Below, piece after piece: positions 8,384-16,797 of a stretch of DNA of 64,000 nucleotides (its first letter is position 1; the number at the start of each line of letters is the position of its first letter). The position numbers were made by a program, and so were the translations under genes. Under the pieces are notes generated by a model. That model was not told the origin of the DNA, made no database searches, and saw nothing but the letters and a program-made list of their open reading frames with translations. Source of the stretch: Pseudanabaena yagii GIHE-NHR1 (GTDB taxonomy: Bacteria > Cyanobacteriota > Cyanobacteriia > Pseudanabaenales > Pseudanabaenaceae); contig NZ_JAAVJL010000001.1 in assembly GCF_012863495.1 (NCBI RefSeq), positions 2,166,001 through 2,230,000 on the forward strand, given 5' to 3'.

Positions 8384-8890
8384 TTAGCGATCGCGAGGTG
8401 GAGGTTCAGGTAGATTTAAAGCCTTGACCAAATCTGCCTCACTCACATTCAGTTTTTGGGCAGCACCTTTAATATCTAAACGAGGTGGTGGCATACATCC
8501 TTGGGGTTGCTGATCGCTATTCGCCGATGTAGGAGGTTTGGGAGGTAAACCCAAAGCTTCGACTAATTTCGCCTCAGTTGTACCTAATTTTTGAGCCGCC
8601 GATGCAAAATCAGGACGTGGTGGTGGGGCAGGACGAGATTGATTAGATTCTGGTGGCTTAGGTGGTAAACCTAGCGCTTCAACTAATTGCTGTTCCGTAA
8701 TACCGAGCTTTTTGGCGGCGGCTGCCAAATCTGGTGGAGGTGGTGGGTTTGGACGCGATCGCTCTTGGGTAGATTCTGACGGAGTTTGAGATTGAGCATT
8801 AACATTTAAGTTGAATGAATTGGCGAAGGGTGTAGTGGCTTCTAAAAGTAAAGCGATCGCCGCGCATTGAATTACTTGACTAATTTTCAT
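8384..8890 (-). CDS. Secreted proline-rich protein with three ~40-residue repeats
   Basis: 168 residues. Start chosen at 8890 because GAGAGG lies 6 bases upstream; the frame is open to 8947. The N-terminus MKISQVIQCAAIALLLEATTP is a signal peptide. The mature part is three imperfect repeats of the form P-P-P-x-x-D-x-x-x-A-A-x-K-L-G-x-T-E-x-x-L-V-E-A-L-G-L-P-P-K-P-P. Each repeat has a proline spacer and a predicted amphipathic helical hairpin. No known enzyme domain. The gene ends 55 bases before the pqqD-like gene on the same strand, so it may lead that operon, and it is divergent to a two-component system whose sensor has its own proline-rich outer loop. Function not known: an envelope protein or a target of the operon are both possible. 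Confidence 0.7.
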   Translation of the reverse strand: MKISQVIQCAAIALLLEATTPFANSFNLNVNAQSQTPSESTQERSRPNPPPPPDLAAAAKKLGITEQQLVEALGLPPKPPESNQSRPAPPPRPDFASAAQKLGTTEAKLVEALGLPPKPPTSANSDQQPQGCMPPPRLDIKGAAQKLNVSEADLVKALNLPEPPPRDR

Positions 8891-9033
8891 CATGAACCTC
8901 TCAATTACTGTTAAATTCCTGTTGATGTGTTTCATTGAAACCGACAAAAATTACTAATTGCCTAACGATGAAATTACAATTTTGTAATTTTTCTCACGAC
9001 GATTCCTAAGCCTTCTGAACGTAAAATAATTAC

Positions 9034-9086
9034 ATCTAGGGGTTCAGATGGGCGGCACAGCGTAACGCTTATCTGAACCTCTAGAT
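9034..9086. repeat. 16-bp hairpin in the divergent intergenic region before the two-component system
   Basis: ATCTAGGGGTTCAGAT (9034-9049) pairs with 9071-9086 apart from one G-T. The 21-base loop holds a smaller AGCGT/ACGCT pairing. It ends 24 bp before the response-regulator ATG, where it could affect translation or carry a regulator site. Confidence 0.5.
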
Positions 9087-9110
9087 CGCCACCGATAGAC
9101 AGGGCTGCTT

Positions 9111-9791
9111 ATGAATGTGTTATATGTTGAAGACGAAGAGAAAATTGCTAATTTCGTCTGCATTGGCTTAAAGGAACAGGGCTTTGTGGTGGACTATTGT
9201 GCCAATGGAAATGATGGCTATGCCCATGCCTTAGAATTTGAATATGATGCGATTATTCTCGATATTATGGTTCCGGGGAAAGATGGCTTAGCGATTCTCA
9301 AGGGGTTACGCAAGGAAGGGAATAGCACACCTGTAATTTTATTAACTGCCCGTAATGAACTCGATGATCGGCTGACAGGACTGAATCTCGGAGCCGATGA
9401 TTATATTGCGAAGCCATTTTTTGTGGAAGAATTAATTGCCCGAATTCATGCCGTTGTCCGCCGTGTTTCAGGCGATCACCAAAATATTTTGACTGTCCCC
9501 CCTCTCAAACTCGATCGCCTTACTCGCGAAGTGACCTGTCACCAAGAAGTAATTGAACTCACTTCCCGCGAATTTAATTTGCTGGAATATCTCATGCGAT
9601 CGCCCGGCCGTGTATTTACCCGCACTCAAATCCTTGAACATGTTTGGGGCTATGACTTCAATCCGAACACTAATTTAATTGATGTTTGTATTCAACGTAT
9701 TCGCAAAAAAATCGAGAAAGTCGGCGGCGAAGAATGTCTGGAAAGTGTGCGTGGTGTTGGTTATCGTTTTCGCAAACCTCAAAATCCATAG
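9111..9791 (+). CDS. OmpR/PhoB-family response regulator
   Basis: 226 residues. The receiver domain has acidic residues EDEE near residues 7-10, phospho-acceptor Asp51 (IILDIMVPGKDG), the conserved LLTA and the Lys of AKPF. The C-terminal winged helix is PhoB-like (LTSREFNLLEYLMRSPGRVFTRTQILEHVWG, then RIRKKIE and VRGVGYRF). The sensor kinase gene follows 39 bp after the stop. It is divergent to the proline-rich exoprotein gene, which is an obvious target candidate (inference). It resembles regulators of the CopR/CusR-like branch paired with periplasmic-sensing kinases, but the signal is unknown. Confidence 0.92.
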   Translation: MNVLYVEDEEKIANFVCIGLKEQGFVVDYCANGNDGYAHALEFEYDAIILDIMVPGKDGLAILKGLRKEGNSTPVILLTARNELDDRLTGLNLGADDYIAKPFFVEELIARIHAVVRRVSGDHQNILTVPPLKLDRLTREVTCHQEVIELTSREFNLLEYLMRSPGRVFTRTQILEHVWGYDFNPNTNLIDVCIQRIRKKIEKVGGEECLESVRGVGYRFRKPQNP

Positions 9792-9814
9792 GAGTTGGTG
9801 CGAAGCGCTAACTC
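9792..9814. repeat. 10-bp hairpin with GAA loop between regulator and kinase genes
   Basis: GAGTTGGTGC / GCGCTAACTC around GAA, with two G-T wobbles, begins right after the response-regulator stop. It sits inside an apparent operon, so it may reduce kinase expression relative to regulator rather than end transcription. It also argues against the TTG at 9795 as a start. Confidence 0.55.
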
Positions 9815-9830
9815 TTGCAAAGAATTTATT

Positions 9831-11396
9831 ATGAAACTAAAATCATTCCGTTTTCGCATTGCCATCCTATCCGCTTTACTCGCGGGAACTGCGATCGCGG
9901 GTTTTAGTGGGATCACCTATTTACTCTTCTATCAATCGCGCCTTAACATCCTTGACAATGAAATCAAAGACCAATTATCAAGGGAATCTTCATCTTCTCG
10001 TCCCCTAGGTCATTGGCAAACCTACGAAAAGATTCAAGCCTCCTTTTTTGGTGATCAAACCCAACAAACCAATGCATTATTGGTAATCAGCGATGGCAAA
10101 ACTATCCATCAATCACAAAATTGGCAAACAGATTTTAACCCTGAATCCTTATTTGCATCTTTGCCAGAACTCAGCAATCTCCCTAACTTACAACTTCCAT
10201 CCCTAAACCAAACGCAATCGCCAAATAATCCCCCTTTAACTCGTAGACCACCACCTCCTCGCCCAGATCGAGAATCGTCAAGGGGAATGCCCGAAAACCC
10301 TCCCGCTCCTTCCTTTGAACAACCACCACCCGAAGATCGCCCACCCGTAGCTGCACCTCAGTTTATCTCCAGTCTCGTTACGCGCAAAACCTCAACAGGC
10401 TCATGGCGGATGGGGACAGCCGTGTCTCCCTTTGTGAAAATTGCGATCGCTGTTAATTTGAAGGTAATCGATCGGGAAATGAGCGCCATTCAAAATGTCT
10501 TCCTGATTTCCATGCCCTTAACACTTTTATTGATGATGTTAGGCGCATGGTTATTATCGGGTAGCGCTTTGAAGCCCATTAAACATCTGACGGAAACCAT
10601 TCGCCGAGTGAATGCCAAGGGACTAAATCAGCGTACCTCTATAACTGACTTAGATACTGAGTTTGTGGAACTTGTGCAGGTATTTAATCAAATGATGGAA
10701 CGCCTAGAACGCAGTTTTTTACAAGCCTCAAGGTTTAGCTCTGATGCTGCCCATGAATTAAAAACACCTCTAGCCATTTTGCAAGGAGAATTAGAACTTG
10801 CCTTACAAAATGCGGAAACAGGCTCACCCATGCAGCAAACTCTCAGCACTTTGCTCAATGAGGTTAGTCGCCTGAGTTCCATTACCCGCAAATTATTATT
10901 ACTATCCCTTGCCGATGCAGGCAAAATGTCTGTCCAAAAAATTGAGTTAAACTTTTCGCAGATTCTCTATGAAATTACTGAAGATATCGGGATTTTAGCG
11001 CCCGATCTATCTCTTAAACTAGATATTCTGCCTGATGTAAAAATTTTAGGCGATCGCGAATTATTGACCCAAGTTCTCCAAAATTTAATCAATAATGCCA
11101 TCAAATATAACTTGCCGAATGGCTGGATTCACATTCAAACTAAGCTCAAAAGTAACTCGCTAATGGTCACGATCAGCAATAGCTCTCAGGATATTTCTAG
11201 TAGCGATCGCGATCGACTATTCGATCGCTTCCATCGCGCCGATCCTGCTCGTAATCGCGGCATAGAAGGATTTGGCTTAGGCTTGAGTCTATCCAGAGAA
11301 ATTGCGATCGCTCACAATGGCAATTTACAACTTGACCAGACTAACCAAGGCTGTACAAGTTTTACGCTGATATTGCAACGCAATGCGCTGAATTAA
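9831..11396 (+). CDS. Membrane sensor histidine kinase with proline-rich periplasmic loop
   Basis: 521 residues from the ATG at 9831. TM1 at ~11-34, an extracytoplasmic region of ~185 residues, TM2 at ~221-243, then a HAMP segment (GSALKPIKHLTETIRRVN), HisKA with phospho-acceptor His308 (SSDAAHELKTPLAIL), N-box (LINNAIKYNL) and G-box (GFGLGLSLSREIA, about 480). The outer loop ends with a strongly Pro-rich stretch (RRPPPPRPDRES through PPPEDRPPVAAP), unusual for a kinase sensor domain and similar in composition to the exoprotein encoded divergently at 8384. A direct or shared ligand interaction is a guess. It probably phosphorylates the upstream OmpR-type regulator. Confidence 0.9.
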   Translation: MKLKSFRFRIAILSALLAGTAIAGFSGITYLLFYQSRLNILDNEIKDQLSRESSSSRPLGHWQTYEKIQASFFGDQTQQTNALLVISDGKTIHQSQNWQTDFNPESLFASLPELSNLPNLQLPSLNQTQSPNNPPLTRRPPPPRPDRESSRGMPENPPAPSFEQPPPEDRPPVAAPQFISSLVTRKTSTGSWRMGTAVSPFVKIAIAVNLKVIDREMSAIQNVFLISMPLTLLLMMLGAWLLSGSALKPIKHLTETIRRVNAKGLNQRTSITDLDTEFVELVQVFNQMMERLERSFLQASRFSSDAAHELKTPLAILQGELELALQNAETGSPMQQTLSTLLNEVSRLSSITRKLLLLSLADAGKMSVQKIELNFSQILYEITEDIGILAPDLSLKLDILPDVKILGDRELLTQVLQNLINNAIKYNLPNGWIHIQTKLKSNSLMVTISNSSQDISSSDRDRLFDRFHRADPARNRGIEGFGLGLSLSREIAIAHNGNLQLDQTNQGCTSFTLILQRNALN

Positions 11397-11440
11397 AAAC
11401 CAGAGAATTTTTGAAAGTATTATAGTGCTTTTCCGTACAG

Positions 11441-11471
11441 GGTGTGTCCCCGCCGAAGGCGGGGACACACC
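11441..11471. terminator. 14-bp perfect hairpin, GAA loop, after the kinase gene
   Basis: GGTGTGTCCCCGCC / GGCGGGGACACACC around GAA. No T tract; transcription-end function is likely from its position only. Confidence 0.6.
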
Positions 11472-11546
11472 TACGCTATATGCAAATGTGCTGTAATAGT
11501 TCAATAGGTCTCTTGCAATCATTGGGTAAAATAGGTTAACCCCGAT

Positions 11547-12788
11547 ATGCCAAAAAGCCCAAGCGATCGCCTCACCATGACTAAAACTAAAAAAAAATCT
11601 AAGCTCAAGCGCTTTTTGCAATGGTTAGAATGGCGATTTGCAACACCTGAATTTATTGGGGGAATGTACACATTCTTTACGCTGTTCTTCTTTATGGCAG
11701 CGACAAATACCCTTGCAGGTTGGCTATATGTAATCAGTGGGGTTAGTTTTGCCCTGTTAATTGTGGGGGCAGTGATGCCCAAGCGATTACTTGCCGAAAT
11801 AGCCGTGGTGCGATCGCCCATCGATCCTGTCAGTGTTGGCGACGATCTGTGGATAGACCTAATCATTCAAAATAGGGGACGAACAGAAAAGCGCTTGCTG
11901 GAAGTAAGGGATGTTTTGCCAGACAATCTTTCCCATATTTTGCAGCAGGAAGTAGTCGTGGAAGTGATTGCACCGCTTCAGGAATATCGATGGCGCTATG
12001 AAGCGAAAACTACTAAGCGTGGTGTGTTTTTATTTAGATCGACAGAAATTGCTACTTCCAGTCCATTGGGACTATTTCGGAGTCGTCGGGCTTGCCCATC
12101 GGGACAGAAAGCGATCGTTTATCCAACGGTACTTCCCTTAGAGCGTTGTCCTTTAGTGGATCAATTAGGCAACGATACCAATCCGCGCCAATATAGTGAC
12201 GATCACAACTATAGTAATGCGACAGAAGGTCTCACTAAAACCTTGCGCCCTTACCGTTGGGGTGATCCGACGAGGTTAATCCATTGGCGTACCAGTGCCA
12301 AGTTTGGGGAATTGCGGGTGCGGGAATTGGAAGTAACAATTGGTGGGCAAGAAGTGGCGATCGCTCTTGATACATCCAGAGGATGGCAACCTGAAGCTTT
12401 TGAAGAAGCAGTAGTTGCCGCAGCTTCACTCTATTTCTATGCCCAGAAATCAAAACTGAGCGTGAGGTTATGGACAGCAGAGACAGGTATAGTCCAAAGC
12501 GATCGCGCAGTTTTAGAAACCCTAGCCGCCGCTAATGTTTCTGATGTCGCCACCCAAGTAGATATTCTCAAAGATATCCCTGACTTACCTGTGGTCTGGC
12601 TGTCCCATCGTAATGATAGTGTTGCCTATTTGCCCTTTGGTAGTCGCTGGGTGTTATGGCAAACTTCCGCAAAAGTAACTGTTCCCAATCAGCGATCGCT
12701 AGGTTTAACCATTGAAACGATATCTGATCCTAATGATGCAAGTTATAAGTCTTTGCGATCGCAACTTCAGGAATATCTAACGCCATAG
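11547..12788 (+). CDS. DUF58 domain membrane protein
   Basis: 413 residues. Two transmembrane helices near the N-terminus (about 40-75), then a long domain ending in the DUF58 signature LRPYRWGDPTRLIHWRTSAKFGELRVRELE (about residues 232-262) and a von-Willebrand-A-like region with AIALDTS. DUF58 proteins usually partner a MoxR AAA ATPase and a transglutaminase-like protein; neither is next to this gene. An internal ATG at 11577 is a possible alternative start. Biochemical role not established; a chaperone or complex-assembly role is generally assumed. Confidence 0.85.
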   Translation: MPKSPSDRLTMTKTKKKSKLKRFLQWLEWRFATPEFIGGMYTFFTLFFFMAATNTLAGWLYVISGVSFALLIVGAVMPKRLLAEIAVVRSPIDPVSVGDDLWIDLIIQNRGRTEKRLLEVRDVLPDNLSHILQQEVVVEVIAPLQEYRWRYEAKTTKRGVFLFRSTEIATSSPLGLFRSRRACPSGQKAIVYPTVLPLERCPLVDQLGNDTNPRQYSDDHNYSNATEGLTKTLRPYRWGDPTRLIHWRTSAKFGELRVRELEVTIGGQEVAIALDTSRGWQPEAFEEAVVAAASLYFYAQKSKLSVRLWTAETGIVQSDRAVLETLAAANVSDVATQVDILKDIPDLPVVWLSHRNDSVAYLPFGSRWVLWQTSAKVTVPNQRSLGLTIETISDPNDASYKSLRSQLQEYLTP

Positions 12789-12804
12789 TAGAAAGGCTTA
12801 ATTG

Positions 12805-12879
12805 GTAGGATGCGTTAGTGCAACGTAACGCATCCATTACTTAAAGATGATGGGTTACGCGATCGCTAACCCATCCTAC
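12805..12879. repeat. Compound inverted repeat between DUF58 gene and hemW
   Basis: GGATGCGTTA (12808) pairs with TAACGCATCC (12826), GATGGGTTA (12849) with TAACCCATC (12867), and the outer GTAGGATG (12805) can pair with CATCCTAC (12872). Two alternative foldings are possible. The motif resembles dispersed intergenic repeats of the GTAGGATGCGTTA type seen in many bacterial genomes. Confidence 0.55.
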
Positions 12880-12900
12880 AGGTGCAAAGTATTACTTAAT

Positions 12901-14127
12901 TTATAGATGTTCGTATAGGTCAGCAATAATGATATTAGAAAACAGCCAACCATCGGGCGGAATTAACATGATCCGCAGATCATTTGATTGCTCTAACAAC
13001 TTGACCCATTTCTTGGCTTGATAGGGATAGAGAATTTGCAAAGCGCGATCGCAAAGTTCTATTCCATAATTTGATTGCAATGACTTTAAACTCAAGCCTT
13101 CCGCCAAGCGTAACCCCTGCATTAGGGTATCCATTAACTCCTCTCTATCGTCAATTACAGGAGCTGTAAAGCTAATTCCCGATGATTGCCATTGCGCGAT
13201 CGCATCGAGATATTCCCGCATCTTGCGTGGGCGATCGATCCTTTGACGATTGATATAACTGGTCGCGCCCATACCCATGCCATAAAAGGGTTGGTTATGC
13301 CAATAGGTCAAATTATGTTGTGCTTGATAACCAGATTGAGCGTAATTCGAGATTTCATAATGCTCATAACCTGCGGCAGGCAGTAACTCATGGGCGGCGA
13401 TATACATCGCAACCGTATGATCTTCCGTTGGCAGGGGTTGATCACCTGCTTGATATCGCTTACCAAAGGCAGTTCCTTCCTCAATGGTTAAGTCATAAAC
13501 AGATAGATGCGTAGGTTGTAAAGCGATCGCCTTTTCAATCGAGTCCTGCCAGTCGGTCATGGTTTGATGGGGTAGCCCTGAGATTAAATCTAAACTGAAG
13601 TTCTCAAATCCCGCTTTTTGAATTGCATCTACGGCTTCATAAATTTCGGCAACACTATGACCACGACCACATACATCTAATAATTCCTGCTGAAAAGCCT
13701 GTGCGCCTAAACTAATGCGATTGATGCCCAAACTGCGATAACCCTGCAAAGTCTCCAGACTCACAGTGCCTGCATTGGCTTCAAGAGAAATTTCGGCGTT
13801 AGAGGCGATCGCAAAATATTTGGTAATTGTTTGGAGAATTTGCTCAAGCTGTTTTACCGATAGCAAAGATGGCGTTCCCCCACCGAAAAAGATAGTTTGC
13901 AATGGTTCAATGGGTGGAATCTCGGCAACAGTCAAAGCTATTTCTTGGCACAGCACATCCACATATTGCTGCTTGAGATTTTCACCACCTGTCGTAATTG
14001 CGAAGTCACAATAAAAACAACGTCGCTTACAAAAGGGAACATGCAAGTATAGAGATTTAGGAAAGATTTGACTCAAGGTAGCAATGCAGTAGTTAATTGA
14101 AGGTTGATGCTTTGTGTCAGCCTTCAA
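12901..14127 (-). CDS. hemW: HemW-type radical SAM haem chaperone (coproporphyrinogen oxidase-like)
   Basis: 408 residues. The radical-SAM cluster motif LHVPFCKRRCFYCDF has Cys33, Cys37 and Cys40, followed by FFGGGTPSLL for SAM binding, the ISLGAQAF strand and the HemN-like C-terminal domain (MDTLMQGLRLAEGLSL). The signature HemN N-terminal part and its fourth Cys (CxxxCxxCxC) are absent: after the third Cys comes D-F. This is the feature that separates the haem-trafficking protein HemW from true oxygen-independent coproporphyrinogen III oxidase. It stands alone on the minus strand. Its start has no clear ribosome site and a later start is possible. Confidence 0.88.
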   Translation of the reverse strand: MKADTKHQPSINYCIATLSQIFPKSLYLHVPFCKRRCFYCDFAITTGGENLKQQYVDVLCQEIALTVAEIPPIEPLQTIFFGGGTPSLLSVKQLEQILQTITKYFAIASNAEISLEANAGTVSLETLQGYRSLGINRISLGAQAFQQELLDVCGRGHSVAEIYEAVDAIQKAGFENFSLDLISGLPHQTMTDWQDSIEKAIALQPTHLSVYDLTIEEGTAFGKRYQAGDQPLPTEDHTVAMYIAAHELLPAAGYEHYEISNYAQSGYQAQHNLTYWHNQPFYGMGMGATSYINRQRIDRPRKMREYLDAIAQWQSSGISFTAPVIDDREELMDTLMQGLRLAEGLSLKSLQSNYGIELCDRALQILYPYQAKKWVKLLEQSNDLRIMLIPPDGWLFSNIIIADLYEHL

Positions 14128-14159
14128 TTATTGGATGAAGAGATTATATAATCAGATTT

Positions 14160-14231
14160 AACTGCTTGGCGATCGCCAAATTTACAGTTAAGCTCCGTGA
14201 AATGGGTATTGATCCTGAGCAAATTTCATAA
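14160..14231 (+). pseudogene. Possible 3' remnant of a Uma2-family gene
   Basis: One frame reads LAIAKFTVKLREMGIDPEQIS then stop, which resembles the C-terminal end of cyanobacterial Uma2 (DUF820) proteins (LxxKLRxLGIDP). No upstream part is present. Short match, weakly supported. Confidence 0.3.
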
Positions 14232-14396
14232 CATTGCCTTAAACATTGACAGAGCAATTCTTTCTAGGGTTTTGAGTAATTTTACTTATTGTAAAATTCA
14301 ATAAAAAATCCACCAAAATAGCTGCAAAGAGTTACCTTGAATCGGCTTTAATTAAAGGAGCGATCTTCACACAGCAAAGGAATTCACGGCATACAT

Positions 14397-16628
14397 ATGG
14401 GGATTGCAAGGCGACAATTCTTGCAGGCTGGGCTGACTAGCCTGATTGGATGGCAATTTCTCACTCGCGATCGCGTGGCACTTGCCGCCGATCAATTTGT
14501 TCGTCAAGCTACGGGATCGACACAACGCAAGAGGGCGCTATTGATTGGGATTAATCAATATGAGGCAAAGGACGATTCCCAAAATAGCTCTCAAAATTTT
14601 TCGCAAAATAACCTAAGCGGCTGGTTGCCTTTGCATGGATGTGTCAATGATGTGGAGTTGCAAAGGGAGCTATTAATTTATCGCTTTGGATTTGCCCCTC
14701 AGGATATTGTCACCCTCACCGATCGCGAAGCAACGCGCACTAATATTAACAATGCCATTACCGAACATTTAGTAGCCCAGACCCTTCCCGATGACTTGGT
14801 GATGGTGCATTTTAGTGGACATGGTTCGCGATTGGGTAACTACAATACGCTGGTTCCTGTGGATAGTGGCTTACCGCAAAAGCTGGAAAATTTGCAAGAT
14901 ATTACGTTACGGGAATGGCAAAGCTGGTTAAAAGAAATTACTACGGATCGGCTCTTGTGTGTGATTGATGCAGGATTTTACTATCCGAATTTCTCAGCGA
15001 TTGGTAACTTTCGCCTGCGATCGCGGATTGGGCGTAGTGATTGGCAAGCGCCACAGGAAATTCAACAAATTGAAAAGCAAGCGAGCGGCACATTTTTACG
15101 CGCCGCATCAGGAGAAATGCTCTGTGCCGATGCTCAATGGTCAGGATTTAGTAGTGGTGCATTTACTTACGCCTTAGTGCAACAACTCTGGCAAATTACC
15201 CCCGCTACGACGATCCATGTGGTCATGAGTAATTTGGCAACTACCCTCGATCGCAAAGCGCTGCACAATGACAACCTTTCGATTGATAAGCAAGTGGTGG
15301 CGATGGTAGAAGTGGATGCCGTGAAACAAAAAGCGATCGCGACCAATACATTTGCCGAATTGCTTTCAAATCCTGACCTTGGCTGCGATGGCGTGATCGT
15401 TAATGCCATTGATCGCCGTACTGCCGACATCAGCTTAGCGGGCTTACCAATCACCGTTTTAAGTAACTACATGGCAGGTTCAATCTTGCAGGTGTTACCC
15501 CCTAAAGTTGCAGATTTATCGCCCGTAACGAATGACTCTCAAGATACTGCAACTCCTCCGAAGCAGATTGCGACTAGTCCCCAGACAACAGTGCAAGTTA
15601 AATCACGCAATGGATTTAATGCCAAAGTTGAAGTCCTAAATGATTACAGCACTAATCAAAAACTGGCAACAGGACAACTCCTCCAAGAAGTCATGCGCGC
15701 TATTTCGCACAATGTCAAATTAGCGATCGCCCTTGATGCGGGCTTAAGCAAAATCGAGCGTGTTGATGCTACTAGTGCCTTTTCGACTTTACCAAATATG
15801 TTTGGGGTCAATGCTAATGAGCAATGCGCGGACTGTCTCTTTGGTGTGCAATCGGCAAGCTATGGCTTATTTACGGTCGGACATAATCCTATTCTTGGTT
15901 CTTTTGGTTCCGTTGGTGAATCCGTCGGCGTTGCCATTAAGCGACTGCAACCCTTTCTGGAAAGTCTCCTTGCCGCGAAACTAATTCGTGCTACCGAAAA
16001 TCAAGCCACATCTCACCTCAATGTGAGAGTAACCCTCAAAGCTATGATTGGTGTTGATGAACGTTCCGTTACGCTTGCGAGCAAAGCCTCCGCAAGAGCC
16101 GATCTCGTTCCACTGAATAATGCGGCAAATAACACCGTTCGCACTAAGGCAATTAATATTGGCGATCGCCTAGAATGCCAAATCGAAAATTTCAGCGATC
16201 AACCTCTCTATGTGAGAATTTTTTGCCTTGATCCACGTAGCAAAGTCCTCACTCCCAATTTCATCGCTACCCCCTATGCCAATGATGGCGTAATTTCGCC
16301 TGCGGAAACTCTCACCATTCCCTATCCCAAAGCTCCCATGAATTGGGCAGTTTCCGCGCCACAGGGAATGGTTGATGTCCAAGTGGTAATTAGCCGATCG
16401 CCTCTTTTGCAAGTAGCTAAGACTTTAGAAGCATCACAACGTCAAGCCTCATCTCTCAACGGACTGATTGCAGTTCCTAACCCATTACAAGTTGCTCAAG
16501 CATTATTGGAAGATCTTGATCGCGCAGGCAAACCCTCTGAGTTTGGCAATCTCGCGAATATCAGTGATACATGGATGTTAGATGTCCAGCAATGGGCTAC
16601 CTTCAACTTTAATTATCAAGTTGCCTAA
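14397..16628 (+). CDS. Tat-exported caspase-like (orthocaspase p20) protein lacking the catalytic Cys, with DUF4384-like tail
   Basis: 743 residues. A twin-arginine-type leader (ARRQFLQAGLTSLIGWQFL) is followed by a C14 p20 domain at ~42-320: RALLIGINQY, LHGCVNDVELQRELL, and the catalytic-His motif MVHFSGHGSRLG (about 140-151). The loop expected to contain D-S/C-C-H-S-G reads VIDAGFYYP, so the nucleophilic Cys is absent. The C-terminal half carries a DUF4384-like beta domain (IGDRLECQIENFSDQPLYVRIFCLD). It is most likely a pseudoprotease or binding protein outside the cytoplasmic membrane. The gene has no operon partners and ends in a strong 22-bp hairpin. Confidence 0.85.
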   Translation: MGIARRQFLQAGLTSLIGWQFLTRDRVALAADQFVRQATGSTQRKRALLIGINQYEAKDDSQNSSQNFSQNNLSGWLPLHGCVNDVELQRELLIYRFGFAPQDIVTLTDREATRTNINNAITEHLVAQTLPDDLVMVHFSGHGSRLGNYNTLVPVDSGLPQKLENLQDITLREWQSWLKEITTDRLLCVIDAGFYYPNFSAIGNFRLRSRIGRSDWQAPQEIQQIEKQASGTFLRAASGEMLCADAQWSGFSSGAFTYALVQQLWQITPATTIHVVMSNLATTLDRKALHNDNLSIDKQVVAMVEVDAVKQKAIATNTFAELLSNPDLGCDGVIVNAIDRRTADISLAGLPITVLSNYMAGSILQVLPPKVADLSPVTNDSQDTATPPKQIATSPQTTVQVKSRNGFNAKVEVLNDYSTNQKLATGQLLQEVMRAISHNVKLAIALDAGLSKIERVDATSAFSTLPNMFGVNANEQCADCLFGVQSASYGLFTVGHNPILGSFGSVGESVGVAIKRLQPFLESLLAAKLIRATENQATSHLNVRVTLKAMIGVDERSVTLASKASARADLVPLNNAANNTVRTKAINIGDRLECQIENFSDQPLYVRIFCLDPRSKVLTPNFIATPYANDGVISPAETLTIPYPKAPMNWAVSAPQGMVDVQVVISRSPLLQVAKTLEASQRQASSLNGLIAVPNPLQVAQALLEDLDRAGKPSEFGNLANISDTWMLDVQQWATFNFNYQVA

Positions 16629-16643
16629 GGCTCAACAACGCCC

Positions 16644-16689
16644 ATAGTTTGTGGAAGCTCACCCCTTGGGGTGAGCTTCCACAAACTAT
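16644..16689. terminator. 22-bp perfect hairpin after the caspase-like gene
   Basis: Arms 16644-16665 and 16668-16689 are perfectly complementary, loop TT (or four bases if the closing pairs open). A T-rich stretch follows. Confidence 0.7.
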
Positions 16690-16797
16690 TTATTTTATAT
16701 GCCTAGCGATACAGGCGGCTATCACTACGTTTGCGGTCTAGCGCCAATCAGCCAACATTTCTATAATGGCTTCAGTAACAAATTGTAAATAACAAAA

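Noticed and set aside
9795-9830. TTG start of the histidine kinase gene
   Set aside because: It lies inside a hairpin; the ATG at 9831 gives a normal signal-anchor start.
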